Positions 21,980 to 33,615 of a stretch of 64,000 nt of DNA are shown here, piece after piece. The translations under genes and the position numbers were made by a program. The DNA comes from Clonostachys chloroleuca (taxonomy: Eukaryota; Ascomycota; Sordariomycetes; Hypocreales; Bionectriaceae), in the NCBI GenBank assembly GCA_037952775.1, contig JBANAY010000004.1, forward strand, positions 3,038,001-3,102,000, in the 5' to 3' direction. Every line of letters begins with the position of its first letter. Within the stretch, counting starts at the first letter, position 1. A model generated the notes under the pieces. It saw nothing but the letters and a program-made list of their open reading frames with translations, made no database searches and was not told the origin of the DNA.

Positions 21980-24900
21980 ATGCCCTCCCTCGATCGGTTT
22001 GCTGAACCTTCTAAGAAAGGAAAGGTAATCAGATCTGCGTATGACAGTGAAAGCTTTGAGTCGGACATCACGATCCATGTCGATGGATTGGTTGGGTCCG
22101 CCACCATCTCGCCGTCTGGGCGCGACATAGCCCTTGCGTCTCCTGACGGCCTCGCCATCATCGACCTGGACTCACCTTACAATCCGCCGCGGAGGCTGCG
22201 CAGTTACGGGCTCCCATGGTTGGTGACTGATGTGCAATGGTCCCCATTTGCAGCAAGAGATTACTGGATCGTATCTACTGCCAACCATTGTGCCCTCGTG
22301 TGGAATTTGAATCAAAGGGAAGACTCCACCAATGGCGCCATTGAGCACTCTCTCCAGGGCCACACCAGAGCCATCACTGATATCAACTTCTCTGCCCACC
22401 ACCCAGATCTTCTGTCCACTTGCTCTGTGGACGGATCTGTTCATTCCTGGGATCTACGTCGACCCAGGCAACCCGTCCTCACGTACTGTGATTGGTTTGC
22501 CGGGGCTACCCAAGTCAAGTACAGCCGCCAAGATCCCCACGTGATAGCCTCCTCTCACGATCGATGGCTTCACGTATGGGATGACCGTCGAACGTCTGAG
22601 CCGTTGAAGTCCATCAACGCGCACAAGACCAAAATCTACGGCTTGGACTGGAATCGGGTGAAGCCGACGGCTCTGTCAACCTGCTCTCTAGACAAAACGA
22701 TCAAGTTCTGGGACTACTCCAAAGAAGTGAACGAGCCCGATCATGTTATTCACACCGAGTTCCCAGTCTGGAGGGCTCGGCATACTCCGTTTGGATGGGG
22801 AATGCTTGCCATGCCTCAGAACGAACCTGGTGACCTGTACTTATATGATCGGAAAAGACTTGACGAGACCCCCACAGGAGAGGTTACAAAACCTGTGCAT
22901 ATATTTCCCGGACACGCCCCTCAAAAAGCCAAAGAGTTCCTGTGGAGGACTCGTGGTGGTATTTCGGAAGATAGAACCGACAACCGTGAATTCCAACTTG
23001 TCTCCTGGGGAACTGATAATGAACTCAGACTTCAGTGCCTCGATCCAGAAGTTCTCTCAGATGTCGGCTATGTCAAAGGGGGGCGAGCTCCAAAGGCTAT
23101 AACCCTCACCCGCAAAGGTGCGGCATATAAAACTTTCCGAAACGTGGATGATGATTCTGCTAGAGATAGAAGAACCGGCACGATGAGCGACCCACGGGCA
23201 GCCTTTGCGCTGCAGCACCAGAGCGCGTTGACAATGAGCATGCGTTCCGGGCCTCAAGGCCAGCATTCGAAATCCAGCTGGCGTGGCCCCTCAATGAAGG
23301 CCACCGTCAAGGGTGAGCGGGACAACACGCAATCACAAATCAGCTGGTTGAAAGGCATCACGATCACCCGGAGAAAGGAAACAACCAACATGCCTAAGAG
23401 GCAGATGTCCAAGGACTCCAGCATCTTTGGTCACGGATATCCCGATGACGACTGGGGTGAACCTGACACGGTGCAAGACGAACTGCTACGTATCAGTACA
23501 CAGATCCCTAAGATAAGATGGGAAAATATCGACATGGACACACTGACTCTCAACGCCTCACTGAATGGGCCTTGGGGTGAGAGTGGGGATGCCATCTTTA
23601 TTAAGGTCAAAATTGATATTCCTGAAGACTATCCAACTTCGAGCGCCCCCAGCTTTCTCATCGAAAAGACATCATTCCTTCCCGAGGAAACACACGCACG
23701 GCTTACCAAAGAAATCCACGAACTGGCCCACCGGTTCTTACTTCGAAAGAAGAACTGTTTAGAAAAGGCCTTCACCTACCTTTTGGGTGAAGCGGATCTG
23801 GAGTCGAGCACATTTTTCAAGAATGTCGGCTTTGATGACGATATAACAGGTTTGGAAGACGAAAGCTCGAGCAGCGAAGAAGAGGAAGCGGATATTCCAA
23901 CCGGCGGGTCTGCATCTATGTCCCAGGAGCTTGTACCGCCGACCGAGATCGAGAATTCTTTCACCCCAATCAATCGCTCAATCATTCCACCACCACCTAG
24001 GACATGCGGTGCAAGGTTTTCTAACGATTGTCGACTTGTTTGCTTCTTTCCTACTAAGGAGGAGAAGGCGAGAGTCCTATTTTCGAACACGACAGAGGTC
24101 AGCAAGGAGCGACCTAAGGGTGAGCCATTTGCTGGTTTTGGTCGCCTTACCTTCGATGCCGCTCCGAGGCAAAGGTATAACGGGGATGAAACTTCAGCTG
24201 CGGATGATCATTCAGATACGGAGGACTCGGACGAGTCCTCTTCATCGAGTGATTCAGGATCTACTTCGATGCACAAATTGAGCCTATGGTATCACCCGCG
24301 ACGCGTACTGAGGAAAACTTGGAGTGAAAACCGCTCCATTCGTTCAAGCGGAGGTGGGACTGGGACTGGCATTGGTACAGCAACCGGCACAGTAAATAGT
24401 CGCCGGCGCATCGGTCGCCCTCGCAATGTGGTCTCCTTGCACGATGTTTCCTCGATCTTGCCATCGAAGAAGGAGTTTGCCCAGGGCTATGCCATATTCG
24501 GAGATGGGGCTGATGTCTGTAGCCACAACGCTCTCCTCGCAGACAAGTACGGCCACACGGATATCGCTGATATTTGGCGTTACCTTGCTCTCCTCTTAAG
24601 AACGGGCATCCCATTGGAAGTTCTCACCCAAAAAAACAACAAGGAAAACTCAATCCTCGTGATTGCCCACGACATTGTTTCCCAAAGCGACAAAACATCG
24701 AATTGGGTACACTTGGGAGATAAATCTTGCGCAAACTCCTCACACCTGTCAGGCCGTGTAAAATGGGGGCATCATCCACTGGCCAGAGACTTTATCGCGG
24801 ACCTTTTTTATTACTTTGAGAAGATAGCCGATATCCAGATGTTGGCTATGCTATCGTGCATTTTCAGCGATTCTTCTGCTGATGAGTGCGTCGCTTACGC

Positions 24901-26368
24901 GGAATCCCAACTACCACAACCAGAAACTCCACTAGCTCTGAAAACACCGTCTTTCTCCCTGGAATATTTTCCTACAGATGCAGCAGCCTGGAATTTAAGC
25001 AGCAGAAACGAGAAGGGCTCAGCAGCTAACACCCCCCGCACTCCCCAGACGCCCGGCTACGCAAGATCTCATGTATCAGAAGAAGCAGTCTGGGGCGAGG
25101 AGCTCGTGCCAAACTCTTATTCTTATGGGGATACCCCTCCAAGCCAGAGCAGACTAGCAGATTTAGAGTTGCCTTTGTATATTTCAAGGACCAACAGCCG
25201 GTCCGGGACCAGAGCAAATACGAGCTTAGCCTCCTCGTTCACGGCAACAACTGTTCCCAAAATGCTGACTGGAGACAACACGCCATCGCCGCCGAACCAA
25301 AGCAAGAAGAAGCTAAGCCCAGCTGAGGCGATACTCAACACCCTGGCGCCCGGCATGAGCAATGCGTGGGCAAACTCGGCATTGGCTGGTGATTCAGGCG
25401 TTTATAGGGCGTCGCTATCAGATGACGAGTACCACACAGAAGATACTTTATCCCTTGTTCATGTTCCCGTAAGCGTCGCAGTCTTTGTGGAGAATCAAAC
25501 AATCTTCGATGATGACGGGTGGCTTAGTACGCCTCTTCTCGAACCAAGTCGAGCGAGCCTATACGCGAACTATCGCCATGCATATGCGGAGATGCTACAG
25601 ATGTGGAACGAGCCACTGGCCAGACTGGAGATTATGAAATTCAATAATATGAAGGATGCCGGTATTTCACCTAACAGAGAACATCACTTTCCCGATTCCT
25701 TCAGCATACCCGAAGGAAGCAATCTTGGGCATCCACGGACAGGGTCGTCACCAATTGTCATGGGGAAAAGAGACCACCTTCAGGCACTCGTGGCTTCCAA
25801 CCGTGGGCTCGATATCACCGGAATGTGCCGCCTGCATGAGACTCAGCTGGAACCATTGCGATACTCATCCTCGTATCTTCACACAGGGGGCGCAGTGGGC
25901 ACTTGTGACCGTTGTCGGAGCACTCAAAGCCAGCTGAGGTGCGTCTATTGCCTAGAGCCTGTTGACGCCCTGTTTCCCCCGTGTCTCTCATGCGGCTGTG
26001 CCAGTCACGAACACTGTCTTGCAGAGTGGCACGCAGCAGGCGAAACTGTTTGCCCAGCCGGTGATGAGTGCAACTGCGTAGAGGAGGCATCCAACGGGCA
26101 GGTTGAGTCCTGGGCTGCCCTTCAGGCAGCAATGCTCAAGACGCAATCGCAAGTACAGGTGATTCCGCCTGTGGTGGCTCCGGAAGAAGATAGGGGCGGC
26201 GAGGTGCGAGGCAGACAAGGCAGTGCCCCGCCTGATGTTAGTTTTGCAGGTGATGTCGGCGGACTGATGCCTTCTGCGGCCAGCCTGGGCCTGGGGAGGC
26301 TGAAGAAATCGACGGGCTCCTGGTCTCGCGCATCCAGTTTAAGGAGAAATAAAAGGCAAGAAGGCTAA
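21980..26368 (+). CDS. MTC5: SEA complex subunit, Mtc5/Sea3-WDR59 type (WD40, RWD, RING)
   Basis: An intronless 1,462-residue protein. SEACAT/GATOR2 subunits act at the vacuole membrane in amino-acid signalling to TORC1. The N-terminal beta-propeller (residues about 30-370) shows WD40 repeats, for example LLSTCSVDGSVHSWDLRR and ALSTCSLDKTIKFWDYSK. Residues about 490-610 form an RWD domain with the IDIPEDYPTSSAPSF turn. A long Ser-rich acidic and basic linker follows. The last 170 residues hold a Cys/His-rich RING-like finger: CDRC, CVYC, CLSCGC, HEHC and CPAGDECNC. This WD40-RWD-RING order is diagnostic of WDR59/Mtc5, WDR24/Rtc1 and Mios relatives; the RWD points to Mtc5/WDR59. ATG 21980 sits just before the conserved N terminus. 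Confidence 0.92.
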   Translation: MPSLDRFAEPSKKGKVIRSAYDSESFESDITIHVDGLVGSATISPSGRDIALASPDGLAIIDLDSPYNPPRRLRSYGLPWLVTDVQWSPFAARDYWIVSTANHCALVWNLNQREDSTNGAIEHSLQGHTRAITDINFSAHHPDLLSTCSVDGSVHSWDLRRPRQPVLTYCDWFAGATQVKYSRQDPHVIASSHDRWLHVWDDRRTSEPLKSINAHKTKIYGLDWNRVKPTALSTCSLDKTIKFWDYSKEVNEPDHVIHTEFPVWRARHTPFGWGMLAMPQNEPGDLYLYDRKRLDETPTGEVTKPVHIFPGHAPQKAKEFLWRTRGGISEDRTDNREFQLVSWGTDNELRLQCLDPEVLSDVGYVKGGRAPKAITLTRKGAAYKTFRNVDDDSARDRRTGTMSDPRAAFALQHQSALTMSMRSGPQGQHSKSSWRGPSMKATVKGERDNTQSQISWLKGITITRRKETTNMPKRQMSKDSSIFGHGYPDDDWGEPDTVQDELLRISTQIPKIRWENIDMDTLTLNASLNGPWGESGDAIFIKVKIDIPEDYPTSSAPSFLIEKTSFLPEETHARLTKEIHELAHRFLLRKKNCLEKAFTYLLGEADLESSTFFKNVGFDDDITGLEDESSSSEEEEADIPTGGSASMSQELVPPTEIENSFTPINRSIIPPPPRTCGARFSNDCRLVCFFPTKEEKARVLFSNTTEVSKERPKGEPFAGFGRLTFDAAPRQRYNGDETSAADDHSDTEDSDESSSSSDSGSTSMHKLSLWYHPRRVLRKTWSENRSIRSSGGGTGTGIGTATGTVNSRRRIGRPRNVVSLHDVSSILPSKKEFAQGYAIFGDGADVCSHNALLADKYGHTDIADIWRYLALLLRTGIPLEVLTQKNNKENSILVIAHDIVSQSDKTSNWVHLGDKSCANSSHLSGRVKWGHHPLARDFIADLFYYFEKIADIQMLAMLSCIFSDSSADECVAYAESQLPQPETPLALKTPSFSLEYFPTDAAAWNLSSRNEKGSAANTPRTPQTPGYARSHVSEEAVWGEELVPNSYSYGDTPPSQSRLADLELPLYISRTNSRSGTRANTSLASSFTATTVPKMLTGDNTPSPPNQSKKKLSPAEAILNTLAPGMSNAWANSALAGDSGVYRASLSDDEYHTEDTLSLVHVPVSVAVFVENQTIFDDDGWLSTPLLEPSRASLYANYRHAYAEMLQMWNEPLARLEIMKFNNMKDAGISPNREHHFPDSFSIPEGSNLGHPRTGSSPIVMGKRDHLQALVASNRGLDITGMCRLHETQLEPLRYSSSYLHTGGAVGTCDRCRSTQSQLRCVYCLEPVDALFPPCLSCGCASHEHCLAEWHAAGETVCPAGDECNCVEEASNGQVESWAALQAAMLKTQSQVQVIPPVVAPEEDRGGEVRGRQGSAPPDVSFAGDVGGLMPSAASLGLGRLKKSTGSWSRASSLRRNKRQEG

Positions 26369-27343
26369 TGTATATGTGATATGTAATTCGAGAATATTGG
26401 CAAGCTAGCTTAGTGTAATTAATTACATGTGTGATTAAATCTTCGATTGTACAGCCCAAACTTATTCAATTTCGTCTCTGAGTTATACTTCGATCCGACC
26501 TTTGGAATAGTAAGTGATACCGGCCACGATGGAAATCAGTCACGTTTTTTGTGTCTTGATGCAACCTTACCTGATTTTCCCTAAACATCACATCATCGGG
26601 TAAGGATCACTAAGGGATGCGCAATGCGATATGAACGAATTAGTCACAAGTATGAAATACTTCAACAAATCACCGATGAACTCTTAAGACTTAGTAAATT
26701 TCGATAAACCCCAAACATGTGAGAAGCCTTGCAGTTTGTAAACTAAGACATGGACTGATACAGGGTAATCAACCCAGGCATTGGGCGTCGGGCGAGCCTC
26801 AATGAGCTGGAGGGGCACACGTAACAGCTGCTAAGCTACCTTGGGGTACCGAGCGACAGGATGGAAATACTAGTGATTTTATGTACCGCCATGTATCTGT
26901 GTACAGATTCCACGCTACATCACTCACATGTCCATTACAGAAGATGTGGAGCCATCCCGCTCCTGATCCATGCACTGACTATCTCATCATTCATCTGGAG
27001 GGAGCTTTCCTTGCTATTGCCCGTCGACTTCTTCCGCTCTGGCCTCTCTGTTCCGATCGCTTCGTATACAGACCTGCACCTCGCAACCGCTCGTAACAAG
27101 GCTCCTTCCACCAGCCGCCTCTCAAGACCTGCCCCGCCATCCTGAGCCCTGACCCGGAGCATTTGCACTTGCTGGGTAAAAAGGCCGCCCCGCCTCGACC
27201 GGAAAGCCTCAAGCAGCAGTCTGATTAATAAAAACTCGATCCGTGCGCGCGAACTGGACCTCGAACCAGCAACTCACCAGCTCATTATCGAAGAAACGCC
27301 GCTCCAGCAAACCAAAGAAACATCCGACATACCGCATTTCAAG
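26369..27343. other. Intergenic region before UBC13
   Basis: A 975-bp stretch. The left half is AT-rich 3' UTR. The right half is GC-richer promoter of UBC13. Short open frames overlap on both strands near 26860-27210 without protein-like features. Nothing else was seen. Confidence 0.5.
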
Positions 27344-28048
27344 ATGGCCCAGGCCGCCCTCCCCAAGCGTATCATCAAAGAGACGGAACGGTTGATGGCC
27401 GAACCGTAAGCATATTCTCGCAATAGGCGCAATGTCCCGCCCATCATGTTGACACAGCCTCTGCTGCCAGGGTTCCCGGAATCAGCGCCGTACCACACGA
27501 AGACAACCTGCGGTACTTTGACGTCGAAATCCATGGCCCCAGCCAGTCTCCATACGAAGGTACTTGAAACCACCATATTAGGCTGGATATCGACCGCCTG
27601 CCCGCCCGCCCGCTTCCCTCCTTTGACTTTCTACCCTACCTGGCGGCTAACTAAATGGGAACTTCGCAGGCGGTGTTTTCAAGCTGGAGTTGTTCCTCCC
27701 AGAGGACTACCCCATGACCCCTCCCAAGATCCGTTTCCTGACCAAGATCTTCCACCCCAATGTCGACAAGCTGGGCCGCATCTGCCTCGATGTGCTTAAG
27801 AGTACGTAGCATGTCGAGGCCTCACGCACGCTCTGGGTTCGCAAAACCGCTCACGTGTTTTTGATATAGACAACTGGTCCCCCGCGCTCCAGATCCGGAC
27901 CATCTTGCTGTCCATCCAGGCCCTCCTGGGCGCCCCCAACCCCGACGACCCCCTCGCCGCCGACGTCGCCAAGAGTTGGAAGCAGGACGAGCAGGCCGCC
28001 ATTGCCACCGCCAGGGAGTGGACGCAGAAGTACGCGGTCCCTCAATAA
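27344..28048 (+). CDS. UBC13: Ubiquitin-conjugating enzyme E2 N (Ubc13)
   Basis: This E2 pairs with an Mms2-type UEV to build Lys63-linked ubiquitin chains in post-replication DNA repair. Exons are 27344-27405, 27471-27559, 27670-27801 and 27870-28048 (introns 65, 110, 68 nt), giving 153 residues, the same length as the yeast enzyme. The protein begins [18 protein letters not shown]. It carries [11 protein letters not shown], the HPN motif (Asn81 stabilises the transition state) and the catalytic Cys89 in GRICLDVLK, followed by [20 protein letters not shown] and NPDDPLA. The [11 protein letters not shown] region is typical of Ubc13. All active-site residues are intact. Confidence 0.97.
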
Positions 28049-28658
28049 AAGAGCGGGGGTCCAAGCAGCGGGTTGCATGAGATTGAAGGGAGCCATGTAG
28101 CGAGATACCAGACCACGAGCCATACTTTTTTTTTTTGACTCACGAGGCATGATTTCTTATGAAGGTGGAGTTGGGGGGAAACAGGTTCACGACTGGTTCA
28201 GCTATTGGTATGCGATAAATCAGAGAAAACAAACTGGGGTCGAGGAGCCAAAAGCCACGCGGTGGGGTGGGATGGCCGCGCCTGGGCGTCGAACTAGATT
28301 AGACGGCAATTGCTTGACACAGGCCACTGCTTCGGAGGCCCCCTCCTGTCGTCGGTTTGTTTGTCGGTGCTGTGAGCATAGAATCATGGGAGTTATGTCC
28401 CTAGACAAGCTAGAGCTGGAGCTTCGTCTCTGCGGTGCTGTCACGGTAGACTCAGTCAGAGCTTGGAATCAACACATGCTTTAACATCACTGATTGATTT
28501 CATGAAACGTTTTCACTGCGCGGGCATTGGAAACCAAAGAATATTGACCACAGGGTATCGGTGGACTAACAATTCCACCGTCACGAATTTTGGTATCTAC
28601 AAGGCTAGAGTACACAAAGGAGACTTGTCCGTATGAAGTAGCGAAAGACACGAGCCCC
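28049..28658. other. Convergent 3' region between UBC13 and ATP7
   Basis: A 610-bp stretch between two converging stops. It holds a T run (28127-28136) and 3' UTR sequence. Short open frames on both strands have no recognisable content. Confidence 0.5.
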
Positions 28659-29448
28659 TTAGACAACGGCGAGGTCGCCGAACTTCTCCTGCACTGTGTG
28701 TTAGATGACTCAGAGCCGCACGGGTCGTATCCGGCTGCACATACCTTGTATCCGGGCACCATCCAGCGACCCTTGGAAACGAGCTCGCTCGTCTTCTCAT
28801 CAATCGACTTCTCGGCGGCGGCGACGTCATCCTATAATAACGCATCATCAGCACCTCCCCGTCACGGCGGTGGCGAAAACTCATCCTCCTCCCGGGGTAA
28901 AAACATACAACAGTGAGGTCCTCGAACGGCCGGGCGGTCTCGATGTTCTTGAGGGTGGCGGCGAGGTCCTTGAGCTCGAGGTCGACGGCCTGCTTGGTGG
29001 CCTCGGCGTTCTTGACGGCCTCGACCTCGAAGGCGTCGATGGCCTTGAGCTGGCGGCTTACGTCGTAGGTGGACGGCTTGAACTCGCCGAAGCGCTTCTC
29101 GATCTCGTCGACGATTGCCTGGTTCTTGAGCGAGGAGCGGTAGGCGGCGAAGTCGACGGTGGTGGGCTGCTCCGAGAGCAGCTGGATCTTGCGGCGGGCA
29201 TCCTCGTTGCGCTTCTTGAAGGCCTGGAGGGAGGCGACGGTCTGGCCGCGGAGGCCCAGCGAGCTGGTGACCTTGGTCCAGTCGAGCTTGAGAGCAGCGC
29301 TTCGCTGTTTGGTAGGGAACACGGAAAAATTAGCTCATCGTTGTCGCGGGCAATTGGGATGGGTTCAATCGGGGGCGGGTCCGCAATAAATTGGGATTTT
29401 AATTGCGGCGGGTTCTTCTGAGGCTATCGGGGGACTTACTGCGGCCAT
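28659..29448 (-). CDS. ATP7: Mitochondrial ATP synthase subunit d
   Basis: A subunit of the peripheral stalk of F1Fo-ATP synthase on the matrix side of the inner membrane. Exons on the minus strand are 29448-29440 (only Met-Ala-Ala), 29304-28909, 28831-28745 and 28688-28659 (introns 135, 77, 56 nt), giving 173 residues, close to the fungal family length. The second exon starts [20 protein letters not shown] and continues with [37 protein letters not shown] and a long charged helix. The third carries [20 protein letters not shown] and the last GDLAVV. The nine-base first exon and a small fourth exon are easily missed by gene finders. The gene is followed by NAC alpha and eL14 in the same orientation. 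Confidence 0.95.
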
Positions 29449-30102
29449 TGTGTCGGTTGTTTTGGTGATGGGAGGGAAGGAGGATCGTGGTCTTGATGGG
29501 AGTAGATTGACTTTGCCGAATGGGTCCGATGATTGATGCCGGTTCGCGCGTCACGTGATGACCATCTCCCTCAAGGTTCCGAACGTCCAGAAGCCGTTTC
29601 TAGAGCCCTGCTGGTGCGGGGGAGAGCTTGGAAGGAGGAGCAGATTGGGTTGCCAATTAAATGCTAAAACGTTGAATCTAGCTTCCCGATATTTATTTAA
29701 TTCAGATGAATTCTGCGAGAAATTGTCGACTTCAGTTCATCTCTTGGCAGCATCTGTAGCAATTGAACATGGATAGAATGAGGGGCTTCTGCTCCCCGCC
29801 GGCAAATATGATACAACCTGCACACAACTTACGCCGGCAAGTGGTTCCTATACCATTACGCACCGCTCTGTTCCCGTGGTAGATCTGTCACTGTTTCACG
29901 ACATTCATTAAATCACGAGATAGCTGAATTGAAAACCAGAATACACTGTTTGTCCCTTTTTTTCTGGGCCCAATTCTTATATTTTAGAAGCCGGGTAAAT
30001 CTCCAGTACTAGTACAAAGCCAGACGTTGCTGTTCGTGCTCGCGGGGGTTCTGGTAGATTCCCAAGACAAGGTGTCAAAAAGCTATATGCCGGGTGAGGT
30101 TC
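29449..30102. other. Intergenic region upstream of ATP7
   Basis: A 654-bp stretch. The left side is the ATP7 promoter and the right side is the NAC alpha 3' UTR. The middle is AT-rich. No gene was recognised. Confidence 0.5.
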
Positions 30103-30856
30103 TTAGATACTCAGTGCCATGATTGAATTGACAATATCGTTGTCGTTCTCCTTCAGGGCCTTGACGGCCTTGTTGCGGCTGACGTTGGCTTGGGTCATGA
30201 CCAGCTCAATGTCCTTGTCCTCGATGCCCTCGGCGTCGACCTCCTCGTCATCATCCTCCTCCTCCTCCTCGTCCTTCTTGGCCTCGGATGACTCGCCGGC
30301 CTTGCTGGGCTCGGCGTGGCTGTGGCCGGAGTGGTCCTCAGCGTTGGCGGCGGCGAGCTGGGCAGCGGCGGCCTGCTGGGCAGTGGCGTTGATGTCCTCG
30401 ATCTTAGCCTCTCCGAAAACACTGCGATGCTGTTGTCAGTATAATGCGACTCACACGTATGTACGTCAGGTGCGGGGGGAGGGGCTCACATGTAGGTGTT
30501 GCTGTTGGGAGACTTGTAGACCTCGGGGGTGTTGATGACGAAGAGCATCTGCAGGAAGTTAGTGTGCGCTCAACCCCTCATAGCTCGGGCTTCACAAGGC
30601 CCCTCCAGAAACGGCCTGCACATACGTTCTTGGGGCGGCGGAGGGTGACGCGGGTGATGCCAGGGATTCTGGTCAGGTGAAGCTTCTCGAGAGCCTTGCG
30701 GGCCTTCTTCTCGTTGCGGGAGTGGACCACGGCAGTGGTGCCAGAGGGCGCACCGGTCTCAGCCTCAGACTCATCGCTGCTGTCGTCCTCGTGATCCTCG
30801 ACGACGGTCTTCTGGGGCTCCTCGTCGGGGAGTTCTTCAACTCGGGGGTTGGCCAT
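30103..30856 (-). CDS. EGD2: Nascent polypeptide-associated complex subunit alpha
   Basis: NAC binds nascent chains at the ribosome exit and limits mistargeting to the ER. Exons on the minus strand are 30856-30626, 30548-30490 and 30421-30103 (introns 77 and 68 nt), giving 202 residues. An acidic start ([13 protein letters not shown]) leads to the NAC domain ([59 protein letters not shown]). A Glu/Asp-rich linker encoded by ctc/ctt-type codon runs follows, then the C-terminal UBA domain ([20 protein letters not shown] and NDIVNSIM). A likely 140-nt 5' UTR intron (31008-30869, gtaagc to ccgcag) ends 12 nt before the ATG, as is common in highly expressed fungal genes. Confidence 0.97.
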
Positions 30857-31541
30857 CTTGTCTGTTTTCTGCGGGAAACCCAAAGAAGCTCCACGTTAGC
30901 TGGCTGCACATAATTCGGCAATGAATTTTCACCCCGCCAAGTCACAATCACCACGGTTCGGTTCGTCTCGACGGGGCGAAAAAGGGTGTCGGGTGAGTGA
31001 GCGCTTACAGTGTTGCGTTGAGCCCGGAATGGCTGGAATTGGACCTGATGTAGCTTGTCGTCGTCGATTTGTGATGCAAAACTCTCGAATGCGAAATTCT
31101 AGGGTTTGGTGAATTGGCGTGGGTTGGGCTAGATTAGGTAATCAGAACCGCACCCATGTGAGGCGGGGCTGCCCGCATTTTTGCAGCGCAGGAAATACGT
31201 GGGATGTGGCAGGCATTCTACGGCGAGGCTCAAGCACGCGGGTTTGACGTTGGATTGGAGTGGGAATTTGCATGGTTTCATCATTTGCTACTGGTTCACT
31301 TTTAAATGTTTGAGAAAAATTAACTTTAAGCCTCAAATTCATTCGGTTTCTGAATTTCCGTATTGACGCCGTTCATCCTCAAGATGAGATGTGACATACA
31401 GCCCTCCTGAAAGACAAGAGGTTAGGTCGCCGCCGGCTTGCATGCATATACGGCGCCGATATGCTCTCGCCAACCCGAACCCATTCCTCCAAGTCTAATG
31501 CTTTCCAGCTGCCCCTTTTGACTCCATTGCAATCAATCAAT
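30857..31541. other. NAC alpha leader and eL14 3' region
   Basis: A 685-bp stretch. The left 150 bp contain the NAC alpha 5' UTR with a probable intron (30869-31008 on the minus strand). The rest is promoter and the eL14 3' UTR. No other gene was seen. Confidence 0.55.
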
Positions 31542-32053
31542 TTATGCGGATGCCTTGACCTTGGCGAGAGCCTTGCGCTCCTCGAAACGTCGCTGCTTCT
31601 TGAGACGGAGGACCTTGAATCGCTCAAAGTCCGTGAGGCCCTTCCTTCGCTCGATCTGATCACGCTTCTTGGCCCAGTTCGACTCCTTCCACTTGGCGTC
31701 GATCTCGGACTTCTCCCACTGCTTCTTCAATGAGGACTGGCGGGCGCCGCGGTTGAGACCCTCGACGACGAGAGGGGAGAGGAGAGCGCGGGAGAGGGGG
31801 ATGACCTGTCGGGGGACGGCCAGCTCGGGGTCTGCGGAAGGTCCCTCAGCGAGAACCTGCAAAATGCTCGTTAGTATTTCCCTGGGCCTGGCGGATTCTT
31901 GCAACATCTCCAGGTGAAACGTACTCGCTTGTGGTCGATGATCTCGACAACAGCGGCAAGTCTGCCGGCGTAGGGGTGGTCGCCATTAATGGCGATGACA
32001 CGGCCAACCTCTACGAGGCGCCAGTTGGAACCCTCAATTACTGCTTCGCCCAT
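31542..32053 (-). CDS. RPL14: 60S ribosomal protein L14 (eL14)
   Basis: A structural protein of the large ribosomal subunit. Exons on the minus strand are 32053-31925 and 31856-31542, with a 68-nt intron, giving 147 residues. The N-terminal KOW-type beta-barrel shows NWRLVEVGRVIAINGDHPYA and GRLAAVVEIIDHKR, split by the intron immediately before VLAEGP. The second exon has PRQVIPLSRALLSPLVVEGL and a basic C-terminal tail (RRKGLTDFERFKVLRLKKQR) that contacts rRNA. A branch-like ctaac and tag just upstream of the ATG (32064-32085) suggest that a 5' UTR intron precedes the start. Confidence 0.96.
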
Positions 32054-33615
32054 TTTGACGGTGGTCTAGAAGAACTGGCGCGTTAGTCGGATTTCGTTTT
32101 TCAAACGAGTGATGAGGATCAATCGGATCAGGAGATTGATTCAGGAGAGAAGAGAGCAGGGTGCAGTCGTACCAGTCGAGAATGTCTACCGTTCGGAGTG
32201 GATGTTTGCTGGATCTTCGCACGTCTAGATTTACCAATGACTTTTTTGATGGACTCGGCTATCAAGGTGTGCGGGCTGAAAATCCATTGCCCTAACTAAA
32301 ATTCCCGGACCTTTGTTCTGCCGGGCTCCGAGACGACTCTCCATCTTGCCGCGCACGGGCGCCTCGCGATAGCTGAAGTGGGTCTCCTGATTGGGCGCCC
32401 TTTAAATTTTTCGGATCTCTTTCCTGCTGCAACATTTCCTTCACCTCTATCAAACATTTTTTCTGCCGACAGCTGCCCTGCCTCTGCTCATATGAGCTCA
32501 GAGAACAATCATTTCCAAAGCGTTAATGGTAAGCATTACCTTTTCATGACTTTCTTCAATTGCGCCGCATCATCTGATGAGGTAATTTGCGTTTGATTCT
32601 ACCTGGTGGCACTCTCGCCGGAGTCGCTAAACCAGGTAGATAGATGACATCTATTTCTTACATATTCTGAAAATGTTCTTTCTGTCTTGGCTTTTCTCGG
32701 TTGTTTTATTTGATCTCAAGATGGCACAAAATGCTAACCGATGTAAAGTTTCTCTAGTTCCCTTGCATTTAAATGTTTTGCCCAGCCGCGATTAGCGCTT
32801 TTGAGAAGGGATGGCAAGACGAATGGCTGTGAATTAGGTCATCGACAGCGGTATCCCATCGTAGCCGTAGAGGGACACCTGCAACGTAGCTCTTTCGTTG
32901 TTGTTTCCTGCTTCTCAATGATGTGACAACCACCGAATGAAGAGGCCACCCACTTTCCCTCTCATCTGTCTACTAAAATAAGGCTTGCCATGTGTGAAAT
33001 GCGGTTTCCGTACGTGTTTTGCCATGGCTCACTTCGACCGCTGGCATTTGTAAAAGTATCTTGCCCGGTAAACGAGGTGAGCCAAATGGTTGATTTCGTG
33101 CTGTTGGCATGGCATCACAATATACATGAACCGTGGCGTCCGTCCACATCCCGGTCATTGAGTGGACAGAGTATTTCAAATCTTTGAAATCATTCATTAT
33201 ATATATCCAGGCCATCCTATCATCTCAACCCAAAAAACGAACCCGCTTCATACCATACGAACCCATTCCCTAGATCCAAAGATTCTTCGGATGGGGTATC
33301 ATACCGTCAGACACTAGAGATGAATAATATATATATAATGGAAAAAAAGAAAGTGGGAAAAGGGGCTCAAAATGACGGGCCCGCGAGAAAAAAGATGCGA
33401 GCTAAAAGGCAGAAAGATAAAACAAGATTGAGCGTGTTACCGCCACCTCCCTATGGGTGGAATGATAAAAACAACGAACTGCATCTCTTCGTAGAAGTCA
33501 CAATCCAATATACATCGTCTCTCCTCTTATGGGTATCTTGAAAAGGGTCGTCTTTGCTCGTAATCGTACCAGCTTGCCAGAGTGTGCATGTCAAGCGCGT
33601 CAGGCGAGGGAGTCT
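32054..33615. other. 1.56-kb intergenic region
   Basis: The left part is the eL14 leader and promoter. The remainder is AT-rich and lies beyond the Rho1 GEF stop codon. Short open frames (for example 32378-32596 on +) lack recognisable protein features. No RNA gene was recognised. Confidence 0.5.

Noticed and set aside
27246..27275. B-box-like ggttcgaggtcc on the minus strand
   Set aside because: Neighbouring bases do not form the T stem or the other tRNA arms.
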